21,937 nucleotides of DNA from G020353115 sp964389685 (lineage in GTDB: Bacteria; Bacteroidota; Bacteroidia; Bacteroidales; VadinHA17). Of this stretch, positions 1-7,489 are shown piece by piece. How positions within the stretch are numbered: the stretch's first letter is position 1; every line of letters starts with the position of its first letter. The stretch covers positions 1 to 21,937 of the forward strand of contig CAYMFM010000062.1 of assembly GCA_964389685.1 (NCBI GenBank), given 5' to 3'. Both the position numbers and the translations under genes were made by a program. The notes beneath the pieces were generated by a model, which saw only the letters and a program-made list of their open reading frames with translations, was not told where the DNA came from and made no database searches.

Positions 1-116
1 TCAGAAGCTTTTGCAGTCTCCAAAGGAGGCTGAGGAACCCCCAATTGCTGGGCAGAAGGAGACATGTTTTTGTACTTGGTGTTTTCAATGAACAGTTTAC
101 CGGTATCTTCATTCAT
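1..116 (-). CDS. SagB/nitroreductase-like protein, N-terminal fragment (cut by window edge)
   Basis: The first 38 codons of a minus-strand gene run off the left edge of the window. The peptide begins MNEDTGKLFIENTKYKNMSP and continues with QQLGVPQPPLE. From memory, this FIE-T-Y--M-PS-Q--G-PQPPLE pattern is the usual N-terminus of SagB-type/ThcOx nitroreductase-fold flavoproteins, which use FMN for oxidations such as azoline dehydrogenation or related redox steps. The flavin-binding core is outside the window. The start ATG at 116-114 is the only ATG before an upstream in-frame TGA at 143-141. The gene lies 71 bp downstream of the S9 peptidase gene on the same strand, so a shared transcript is plausible. 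Family call is inferred from the N-terminus alone. Confidence 0.6.
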   Translation of the reverse strand, partial: MNEDTGKLFIENTKYKNMSPSAQQLGVPQPPLETAKAS

Positions 117-187
117 CTTTCGCTGTTTTTTATTTTTCAATCACTCAGCTGGCGGATCGCTTTTATTCGATTGTATTACCATTGTAT

Positions 188-2305
188 TCACTTCAAATAC
201 CGATCCAGCCAACCGAAAAATTCCCGTTGCCATAAGATGCTGTTTTGCGCTTTGGTAACAAAATGTGTTTCATCGGGGAAGAAAAGCAGTTTACTGGGTA
301 TTCCGAGCAGCTGTGCGGCATTGAATGCCTGAAGACTTTCGGTATATGGAATTCTGAAATCATTTGCACTGGTAATGATGAGAATCGGTGTATCCCAGTT
401 CTGAATATAGTGATGGGGTGAAAAAGAGTAGGAGCGTTGCACCATTTCATTTTCTTTTTCCCAATACGGTCCGCCATAATCATAATTAACAAAGAACATC
501 TCTTCGGTGGATGTGTACATGCTCTCAAAGTTGAATATACCGCAATGCGAAATGAATGCTTTAAAGCGTTTATCATGGTTCCCTGCCAGCCAGAAGACGG
601 AGAACCCCCCATAGCTTGCACCGACAGCTCCCAGTCGTTCTTCGTCGATAAAGGGTTCTGCTTTCAGGGCATCAATAGCGCTGAGGTAGTCCTTCATATT
701 CTGGCCTCCGTAATCACCGGAGATTTGCCGGTTCCATTCTGAACCGAATGTGGGTAATCCCCTTCGGTTCGGGGCGACGATTACATATCCATTGGCAGCC
801 ATGATCTGAAAATTCCACCGGTAAGAAAAGAACTGACTTACGGCACTCTGGGGGCCTCCCTGGCAATACAACAGGGCTGGATATTCTTTCCCGGGATCGA
901 ATCCGGGCGGGTAAATAACCCAGACCAGCATGTCCTTCCCATCGGTCGTTTTAATCCACCGCTCTTCCACATTCCCCATTTCAATGAAATCGTAAATGTG
1001 CTGATTGGCAAACGTCAGCTGACTCTCACCGCCACTAGCTGGGTCAATGGCAAAGAGTTCCGTTGCCATGGACATCGACATTTTTGCTCCGACAAGGGAT
1101 TCTTCTGCAAGACATAATGCAGTATAATCATGCGTTCCTGAAGTTAGCTGATTGATTTTTTTTGTCTCAGGATCGAGTGAATAGACCTGATAGGTGGCCT
1201 TTATACCACTGATGAAATAGATTGTATTTCCGTCTTTGCTCCAGATCACGGAAGATACATCCTGATCAAAATTTTTTGTCAGGTCTTCCATCCGTTTACT
1301 TTCCATGTCATAAATGAACAGGCGGCTTTTATCGGATTCATAACCGGGTGTCTTCATGCTCTGGAAAGCCATTTTTCCCCCGTCAGGTGAAAAAACCGGG
1401 TATTTATCATACCCCATCATACCTCTTGTAATGTTTTCCGTTTCATCCGCCTCCAGGCTGTAGAGGTAAATGTCGGAGTTGGTACTCAGGGCGTATTCCT
1501 TTCCTTGCAGTTTTTTACAGGTATAGGCAATAAACTGTCCATCAGGACTCCATGTGATTTCAGAATAATCAAAGTAGGGTGAAAGGGGTGTATCATATGG
1601 TTCATTGGGCATGATATCTACTCCTTTTCTTATCGTATCAATGGAAACCGGTGTTATAAAAAGATGACTGTATGCATAGTCGTGCCAGCTGTTCCAGTGC
1701 CGGTACATCAGATCTTCAATGATTCTGACATTCGCCAGGGGAAGGTCTTCATATATTTCTCCGGGCGTCTTATCCAGCTTTACATCCTGTGTGTATACTA
1801 TATTTCTGCCATCGGGTGAGTACTCGAAACTGTTTATTCCTCCCGGTATATTTGATATCCTTCTTGGGTTTGTTCCATCGGGATTGACCTCCCACATTTG
1901 AACCTCACCATTATCCGCATGCAGGAATCCGATTTTTCTCCCATCCGGATGCCACCGATGGTTAAATTCATCTCCGTCCAGGGATGTAACGATAGTGCTT
2001 TCCCCGCCTTCCACCGGAACAACCAGGATATCAGTATTTCGTTCATTGGTTTTGGCGTTATAACGGGTTACACCGTAGATCACTTTCGAACCATCGGGAG
2101 AAACCTGCGGATCACTAACCCGGCCGAATTTCCAAAGGATCTCCGGAGTAAGAATGCCACCCTCTTTTTCAAGTGTGGTTAATGTTGTGGTAAATGTTCT
2201 TTCACCAGTCTCTTCCGGAAGAGATTCTTTCAGTGTACAAGAGTGGTTAAATAAAAACAAAAGAGCAATCAATCCCAGCAATGAGATTACGTTATTTCGT
2301 TTCAT
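188..2305 (-). CDS. exported S9-family serine peptidase (prolyl oligopeptidase/DPP-IV type)
   Basis: A 705-residue protein of the prolyl oligopeptidase (S9) family, which cleaves short peptides with an alpha/beta-hydrolase domain gated by a beta-propeller. A hydrophobic N-terminal segment ends at Cys23 (FNHSC), a weak lipobox, so it is probably a lipoprotein or periplasmic enzyme. Residues about 50-430 hold WD40-like/TolB-like repeats with recurring SPDG turns (VSPDGSK, WHPDGRK, YSPDGRN, WSPDGQF, FSPDGGK). The C-terminal hydrolase domain shows the complete triad by position: Ser564 in GASYGGFS, Asp649 in SANDFRIP and His681 in DETHFV. It starts 43 bp after the recA stop on the same strand, so it may be read from the recA transcript. 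Likely role is uptake or turnover of peptides; the exact cleavage preference cannot be read from sequence. Confidence 0.93.
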   Translation of the reverse strand: MKRNNVISLLGLIALLFLFNHSCTLKESLPEETGERTFTTTLTTLEKEGGILTPEILWKFGRVSDPQVSPDGSKVIYGVTRYNAKTNERNTDILVVPVEGGESTIVTSLDGDEFNHRWHPDGRKIGFLHADNGEVQMWEVNPDGTNPRRISNIPGGINSFEYSPDGRNIVYTQDVKLDKTPGEIYEDLPLANVRIIEDLMYRHWNSWHDYAYSHLFITPVSIDTIRKGVDIMPNEPYDTPLSPYFDYSEITWSPDGQFIAYTCKKLQGKEYALSTNSDIYLYSLEADETENITRGMMGYDKYPVFSPDGGKMAFQSMKTPGYESDKSRLFIYDMESKRMEDLTKNFDQDVSSVIWSKDGNTIYFISGIKATYQVYSLDPETKKINQLTSGTHDYTALCLAEESLVGAKMSMSMATELFAIDPASGGESQLTFANQHIYDFIEMGNVEERWIKTTDGKDMLVWVIYPPGFDPGKEYPALLYCQGGPQSAVSQFFSYRWNFQIMAANGYVIVAPNRRGLPTFGSEWNRQISGDYGGQNMKDYLSAIDALKAEPFIDEERLGAVGASYGGFSVFWLAGNHDKRFKAFISHCGIFNFESMYTSTEEMFFVNYDYGGPYWEKENEMVQRSYSFSPHHYIQNWDTPILIITSANDFRIPYTESLQAFNAAQLLGIPSKLLFFPDETHFVTKAQNSILWQREFFGWLDRYLK

Positions 2306-2348
2306 ATTTTTGATATTTTTAGGTGGTATGTTTTAGGGCCGTTGTACT

Positions 2349-3371
2349 TTACTTTCGTTCAGCTGCTTTTACGGCTTCCAGGATTTTTGTTTTCAACTCT
2401 TCGGTGAGCTCAGGATTATCAGCCAGTATCTGTTTAACACCTTCCCTTCCCTGGCCCAATTTTGTATCACCGTAGCTGAACCAGGATCCGCTTTTCTTTA
2501 TGATATCATGATCAACCCCCATATCGATAATTTCTCCGATCTGTGAGATCCCCTCACCATACATGATGTCGAATTCGGCTTTTTTAAAGGGAGGAGCCAG
2601 TTTGTTTTTTACAATTTTCACCCGGGTACGGTTCCCGACAACCTCCTCACCCTCTTTAAGTTGTCCTATTCTCCGGATATCCACGCGGACCGACGAGTAA
2701 AACTTCAATGCATTTCCGCCGGTCGTGGTTTCGGGATTTCCAAACATTACACCGATCTTTTCCCGAAGTTGATTGATAAAGATGCAGCAGGTATTTGTTT
2801 TGCTGATGTTTGCCGTCAGCTTTCTGAGAGCCTGGGACATCAACCGTGCCTGAAGTCCCATTTTCGAATCCCCCATCTCACCCTCGATCTCTGCTTTTGG
2901 AGTCAACGCCGCAACGGAATCAATGGCAATGACATCGATAGCTCCCGAACGGATCAGGTGATCTACAATCTCTAATGCCTGTTCGCCATTATCGGGTTGC
3001 GATATCAGGAGGTTCGCAATATCCACTCCGAGCTTTTCAGCATAAAAGCGGTCAAAAGCATGTTCAGCATCAACAATAGCTGCGATTCCTCCCTTCTTTT
3101 GTGCTTCGGCAATGACATGAATTGCCAGGGTCGTTTTGCCGGATGCTTCGGGTCCGTAAATCTCAATTACCCTTCCCCGTGGAAATCCTCCGATACCCAG
3201 TGCCAGATCAAGAGAGATGGAGCCTGATGAAATGCTGGGAACATCGGCAACGGCTTTATCACCCAATTTCATAATGGTCCCTTTGCCATACCCTTTCTCA
3301 ATCTTATCCAGGGTGAGCTGTAATGCCTTGAGCTTCTCTTTGTTTGCAGTGCTGTCTTTATCGTGCTCCAT
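2349..3371 (-). CDS. recA: RecA recombinase
   Basis: RecA, the ATP-dependent strand-exchange protein of homologous recombination and the coprotease of the SOS response. The 340-residue product is typical in length. Visible landmarks are the Walker A GPEASGKT at residues 73-80, a Walker B strand reading VIAIDSVAAL, the DNA-binding loop region with INQLREKIGVMFGNPETT followed by GGNALKF, and the charged C-terminal tail. The reading frame stays open upstream to 3428, but the ATG at 3371-3369 (MEHDKDST) is preferred because it gives the normal RecA N-terminus and the upstream residues look non-coding. No LexA box was recognised upstream. The gene is divergent from the SPOR-protein gene, with 89 bp between the two starts. 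Confidence 0.98.
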   Translation of the reverse strand: MEHDKDSTANKEKLKALQLTLDKIEKGYGKGTIMKLGDKAVADVPSISSGSISLDLALGIGGFPRGRVIEIYGPEASGKTTLAIHVIAEAQKKGGIAAIVDAEHAFDRFYAEKLGVDIANLLISQPDNGEQALEIVDHLIRSGAIDVIAIDSVAALTPKAEIEGEMGDSKMGLQARLMSQALRKLTANISKTNTCCIFINQLREKIGVMFGNPETTTGGNALKFYSSVRVDIRRIGQLKEGEEVVGNRTRVKIVKNKLAPPFKKAEFDIMYGEGISQIGEIIDMGVDHDIIKKSGSWFSYGDTKLGQGREGVKQILADNPELTEELKTKILEAVKAAERK

Positions 3372-3460
3372 AACTTTTTTGTTAATTTGGGTAAAATTAC
3401 GAAGTTTACATGAAAATAGGGTCAGCATGCCTTTTTCTTTTTTGGAAACTTTTTAACAAT

Positions 3461-5695
3461 ATGACATACCCATACCGGTTGCTTAAGAAACTGCCTCTCT
3501 TGATTGTTTGTACGATCTCCGTTGTGTTTACTGCTATTGCCCAGGAGTTGTCGGAACAGGATCAGGAGATATTTAACCAGGGAGTGTTCCATTTTGAAAA
3601 AGAGAACTATCAGAATGGTCTCGCCTATTTTCGGGAACTGATCCATAAGTACCCCAGGGATCCGGTATTTAACTATTTCTCCGGGGTAAGTATGACAGAA
3701 TTGATGATAGACCTTGAAACGGCTGTCCGGCAACTTAACCTGGCATCGGTAGGCAAAGTGCCGAACAATGTTTATTACTACCTCGGCAAGGCTCATCATC
3801 TGCGGGGTGAATTTACGGAGGCCACCTCAAACTACCGGCATTTTATGGAATTGGGAGAGAGAGATGAGATCAGGGAACTGGAAACTGAAAAGATGATCGG
3901 ATTCTGCCAGAATAATGTCATCCCGAAAGAATGGGAGAACAAACAGGATGGGATAACTTTAAAATCGCCGGTAGAACAAAAAGAATCTATACCAGAGTCA
4001 GAATATAATAGGACCCCGACTGCATACGACTTGCTGGTAGCTGAGGCCCTTTCCCTTCAGTCACATGCCGACTCAACCCGGAAGTTGGCAGACCAGAAAA
4101 GGATTGCATTGCGCCTGATTCGTGATGAAACTGAAAAATCGTCCATTGAACAGGAGATCCTTGAACTGGAGAAAAAAACCTATGATTTACAGCACCTGGC
4201 TGATGCGAAACACCAGGAGATCAGGGAGGTTGAAAGCCGTATGGTACAAAATAGAATAGCCTCAGATCCCGATGCTTTTCTCTCGATCGACCGGTCAGCT
4301 TACTACCTGGGTGATGAAATGAAACTGGATCCGGGAACGATGATGGGGAAACAACTAAATGATGAAGAGTACCTGATGTCATTGATCAGTGATCTCTTTC
4401 CGGATCAAAAAGAACCGGCATTTGAAGACTTGATCCGGATCAATTCGAATGCAATTCAAACCATGGAGAACGCAAGAGAGGTTGAGGAGGATATTAACCA
4501 GGAAATATTGGTTGCCAATAGTGCCAAAAACAGAAGGGATGTGGTCAGGGCTATGGATAGAATAAAGGTGATGGAAGAAGAGGCACTGCAATTGAAATAC
4601 GATGCCATCATTCAGTACCAGAAGGTGAATGATAAACTCTATGGGATTCTTGAGAATGAAATAAACCGATTAACCGGTAGCCCAACTGGTGAACGGCGAA
4701 CTAAAATTGCGGGACTTTACAAAAACCAGGCTCTTCAGGCATACGATAAGGCACTTGAAATCCGGGATGAAGCAAAAACAACGATAGATAAGGAGAAGAG
4801 ATATGATAAAGTAGCAGAAGCAAATGCATATGAATTGGTAGCGCTGGAGAATCAGAAAAGGGCATATGCTACACTCACTGGCATAATGCCACTCCCCGAT
4901 ACTTTTGCGCAGGAGGAAAAGAGTGTGAATATGAATGATGAATTAGTAACAGAAGATGTTGTTGAACAGGAAATGGAAGGAGAAGAAGAACCGGGAGACA
5001 AAGAATCTGAAACGTTTATACCATCCCGGTATACCAGCATCGAAGAGGAATATGGGTTTGAACTTAAACTGCCTTCTCCATACTCTGATGGAAACCCTGT
5101 TCCTTTGGACAGGATCCTCCCGGGCGGTGTGATCTATCGTATACAGGTTGGCGTCTTCAGTCACATGGTTCGGCATGACTTCTTCAGGAAACTTTTCCCG
5201 GTAACCGCAGAAATGGATCTGGAAGAGAATTTTATTCGGTATTACGCCGGATTTTTCAAACGATATGCTGAAGCGGAAAATGCACTTCCCCTGATTCGGA
5301 AGGAAGGATATAATGATGCATTTATCGTTGCCCATTTCCAGGGCGGAAAGATATCCCTGGAACGGGCAAAAGAGTTGGAAGAACTGGAACAGAAGAACAG
5401 AGAAACAGATCCCGACAGAAGCGAATTCCAATCCATTGAAAATCCGCTCTACCGAATCCAATTCGGAATTTTTTCTTACCCACTTTCGGAAAAGAACCTG
5501 AGATTTTATCAGGATAAAATTGGAAATTATAAAATACAATACCTTCAGAATATTGAAGGGGAGTTTATCTATACTATCGGAATTTTTCTTACTTTTGAAG
5601 AGGCAGAAAAGGCTAGAGAGATGTTTGTTTCAAAAGGACTGGAGGGACTGAATACCATAGCTTTTGTTGGGAATAAGAGAATCCCGCTGAGATAA
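3461..5695 (+). CDS. exported TPR / coiled-coil protein with two C-terminal SPOR-like domains
   Basis: A 744-residue envelope protein. An N-terminal signal peptide (MTYPYRLLKKLPLLIVCTIS, then VVFTAIAQ) is followed by tetratricopeptide-like helices at about residues 35-130 (for example FNQGVFHFEKENYQNGLAYF). A long charged, probably coiled-coil, region follows (about 200-500), then an acidic linker and two SPOR-like modules at about 555-630 (VIYRIQVGVFS) and 660-740 (PLYRIQFGIFS). SPOR domains bind denuded septal peptidoglycan glycans, so a periplasmic role at the cell wall or division site is inferred. The frame is open from 3410, but the ATG at 3461 puts the signal peptide at the N-terminus. 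It is the first gene of a plus-strand run with clpS, nfeD and floA. No exact ortholog was recognised. Confidence 0.85.
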   Translation: MTYPYRLLKKLPLLIVCTISVVFTAIAQELSEQDQEIFNQGVFHFEKENYQNGLAYFRELIHKYPRDPVFNYFSGVSMTELMIDLETAVRQLNLASVGKVPNNVYYYLGKAHHLRGEFTEATSNYRHFMELGERDEIRELETEKMIGFCQNNVIPKEWENKQDGITLKSPVEQKESIPESEYNRTPTAYDLLVAEALSLQSHADSTRKLADQKRIALRLIRDETEKSSIEQEILELEKKTYDLQHLADAKHQEIREVESRMVQNRIASDPDAFLSIDRSAYYLGDEMKLDPGTMMGKQLNDEEYLMSLISDLFPDQKEPAFEDLIRINSNAIQTMENAREVEEDINQEILVANSAKNRRDVVRAMDRIKVMEEEALQLKYDAIIQYQKVNDKLYGILENEINRLTGSPTGERRTKIAGLYKNQALQAYDKALEIRDEAKTTIDKEKRYDKVAEANAYELVALENQKRAYATLTGIMPLPDTFAQEEKSVNMNDELVTEDVVEQEMEGEEEPGDKESETFIPSRYTSIEEEYGFELKLPSPYSDGNPVPLDRILPGGVIYRIQVGVFSHMVRHDFFRKLFPVTAEMDLEENFIRYYAGFFKRYAEAENALPLIRKEGYNDAFIVAHFQGGKISLERAKELEELEQKNRETDPDRSEFQSIENPLYRIQFGIFSYPLSEKNLRFYQDKIGNYKIQYLQNIEGEFIYTIGIFLTFEEAEKAREMFVSKGLEGLNTIAFVGNKRIPLR

Positions 5696-5722
5696 CAACA
5701 GGGAGTTTACAATGGCCGGGTA

Positions 5723-5992
5723 ATGAAGGGAAAAACAAAAACGGGTAAGAATAGATTAGGGAAAAAGGGAAGATGCTGCTCCTTAACCCTTTTTAACGAT
5801 GATATCCATAGTTTTGAATACGTTATCCAATCCCTGGTGGATGTTTGTACGATGGATGATATCCAGGCAGAACAGTGTGCCTATATTGCTCATTATAAGG
5901 GAAAATGTAGTGTAAAACAGGGCACATTCAGTGAATTGAAACCAATGAAAGAACGGTTAACCGAGAGACAACTTATTTGCAGTATCGATTGA
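5723..5992 (+). CDS. clpS: ClpS adaptor of the Clp protease
   Basis: An 89-residue ClpS-like adaptor, which delivers N-degron substrates to the ClpA/ClpC unfoldase of the ClpP protease. The core shows LTLFNDDIHSFEYVIQSL, with the NDD signature that contacts the substrate N-terminus, then QAEQCAYIAHYKGKC, the equivalent of the helix bearing the A--IA---H-KG motif. This shorter, Cys-containing version is what I associate with Bacteroidota rather than the proteobacterial form. The lysine/glycine-rich first 15 residues (MKGKTKTGKNRLGKKG) are probably flexible. It lies 27 bp after the SPOR-protein gene and 22 bp before nfeD, so co-transcription is likely even though the functions are unrelated. 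Confidence 0.88.
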   Translation: MKGKTKTGKNRLGKKGRCCSLTLFNDDIHSFEYVIQSLVDVCTMDDIQAEQCAYIAHYKGKCSVKQGTFSELKPMKERLTERQLICSID

Positions 5993-6014
5993 TTACGCAA
6001 GAATACCTCATATC

Positions 6015-6491
6015 ATGTCGATGACATTAATCATATTTCTGATCATTCTGGGGATCATCCTCTTTCTGATCGAGTTTTTACTCGTTCCCGGAATCACCGT
6101 TGCCGGAATTGGGGGTGCGATCCTGATGATCGGAGGAGTGATTATGGCATATCATTTTCATGGCAAAGCTGCCGGAAATTATACCCTGATCGGAACGGCA
6201 GTGGTCTCGTTCATTACCGTCTATTTTGTTTTGAAAACAAAAACATGGAACCGCATTATGCTGAAAACCAGTATTGACGGGAAAGTGAACGTGGTTGAAA
6301 GGGAAAATCCTAATGTAAAAGTGGGTGATATTGGAGAAACGGTTACTCGCCTTAATCCAATGGGTAGAGTCCTGGTGAACGGGGAGAATTTTGAAGGCAA
6401 ATCAGAAGATGTTTTCATCGATCAACAATCAAAAGTTGAAGTAACGAAAGTATTAAGCAATAAAATCATTGTTAAACTTAAAACGGATTAA
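6015..6491 (+). CDS. NfeD-family membrane protein
   Basis: A 158-residue NfeD-like protein. The N-terminal half has two to three membrane helices (LIIFLIILGIILFLIEFLLV, then GIGGAILMIGGVIMAYHF and TLIGTAVVSFITVYFVL). The C-terminal half is an OB-fold-like soluble domain (VKVGDIGETVTRLNPMGRVL, ending in SNKIIVKLKTD), including the G--G---T-L-P-G-V pattern typical of NfeD. NfeD proteins pair with flotillin/SPFH proteins. Here the stop lies only 4 bp before the floA start, so the two form a tight transcriptional unit. The partnership suggests a role in organising membrane microdomains. The symbol is left blank because family membership, not orthology, is what the sequence shows. Confidence 0.9.
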   Translation: MSMTLIIFLIILGIILFLIEFLLVPGITVAGIGGAILMIGGVIMAYHFHGKAAGNYTLIGTAVVSFITVYFVLKTKTWNRIMLKTSIDGKVNVVERENPNVKVGDIGETVTRLNPMGRVLVNGENFEGKSEDVFIDQQSKVEVTKVLSNKIIVKLKTD

Positions 6492-6495
6492 CATT

Positions 6496-7479
6496 ATGGA
6501 AGGAATTGGATTGTATATTGTAATTATTGTCGGTGCATTAGTACTCCTTTGGATCATTCTATATTTCATTCCCATTGGATTGTGGTTTCAGGCACTGGTA
6601 TCCGGTGTCAGGATATCCTTGTTGCAACTGATTTTTATGAGGTGGAGAAAAGTGCCGCCATCCGTTGTTGTCGGAGCATTGATCGAGGGCACAAAAGCAG
6701 GATTGGTGCTGCTACGGGATGATCTGGAAGCACATTACCTTGCCGGAGGCCGGGTACCCCAGGTGGTGCATGCCCTGGTTTCGGCATCAAAAGCAAACAT
6801 TGACCTGCCATTCCAGATGGCTACAGCTATTGATCTTGCAGGTCGTGATGTATTTGAAGCAGTTCAGATGTCGGTTAATCCAAAAGTGATCGATACACCA
6901 CCGGTTACTGCCGTTGCAAAAGATGGTATCCAGTTGATTTGTAAAGCCAGGGTTACGGTCAGGGCAAACATCAAACAACTTGTGGGCGGAGCGGGAGAAG
7001 AGACCGTCCTTGCCAGGGTTGGTGAAGGGATTGTCTCCTCAATTGGTTCATCCAACTCACATAAGGCAGTCCTTGAAAATCCCGATTCTATTTCCAAAAC
7101 AGTCCTTAACAAAGGCCTGGATGCGGGAACTGCCTTCGAAATCCTCTCTATCGATATTGCCGATATCGATATCGGGAAAAATATTGGTGCTGTGTTACAG
7201 ATGGATCAGGCTAATGCAGATAAAAATATTGCACAGGCAAAAGCCGAAGAGAGAAGAGCAATGGCTGTTGCTCTGGAACAGGAGATGAAAGCAAAAGCCC
7301 AGGAAGCACGCGCTAAGGTGATCGAGGCAGAAGTCCAGGTACCCCTCGCAATGGCCGAAGCTTTCCGCCAGGGGAACCTCGGAATATTGGATTTCCTGCG
7401 GATGAAAAATATTGAAGCAGATACCGACATGAGGGACTCCATAGCCAAACCCGGACGGGGGAACTCCAAAAAAAGCTAA
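6496..7479 (+). CDS. floA: flotillin-like protein FloA
   Basis: A 327-residue flotillin-like scaffold protein of the FloA/YqfA (UPF0365) family, which oligomerises in the membrane and organises lipid-ordered microdomains. A membrane-associated N-terminus (IGLYIVIIVGALVLLWIILY) is followed by GVRISLLQLIFMRWRKVPPS, a family hallmark. The SPFH-like core runs from about residue 60 to 220 (LVLLRDDLEAHYLAGGRVPQ), and an Ala/Glu-rich coiled coil (AEERRAMAVALEQEMKAKAQ) spans about 240-300. The frame is open from 6469, inside nfeD, but the ATG at 6496 gives the canonical N-terminus. It is coupled to nfeD by a 4-bp gap, the arrangement known for nfeD-floA pairs. Confidence 0.95.
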   Translation: MEGIGLYIVIIVGALVLLWIILYFIPIGLWFQALVSGVRISLLQLIFMRWRKVPPSVVVGALIEGTKAGLVLLRDDLEAHYLAGGRVPQVVHALVSASKANIDLPFQMATAIDLAGRDVFEAVQMSVNPKVIDTPPVTAVAKDGIQLICKARVTVRANIKQLVGGAGEETVLARVGEGIVSSIGSSNSHKAVLENPDSISKTVLNKGLDAGTAFEILSIDIADIDIGKNIGAVLQMDQANADKNIAQAKAEERRAMAVALEQEMKAKAQEARAKVIEAEVQVPLAMAEAFRQGNLGILDFLRMKNIEADTDMRDSIAKPGRGNSKKS

Positions 7480-7489
7480 ACGCTGAATA

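Noticed and set aside
3392..3399. TAATTTTA (minus strand) as the recA -7 promoter box
   Set aside because: One mismatch to TAnnTTTG and no matching -33 element in very AT-rich DNA; too weak to list.
4943..5539. 198-codon minus-strand frame opposite the SPOR protein
   Set aside because: A phenylalanine-rich shadow of an A/G-rich coding strand; the plus-strand frame has clear SPOR-like domains.
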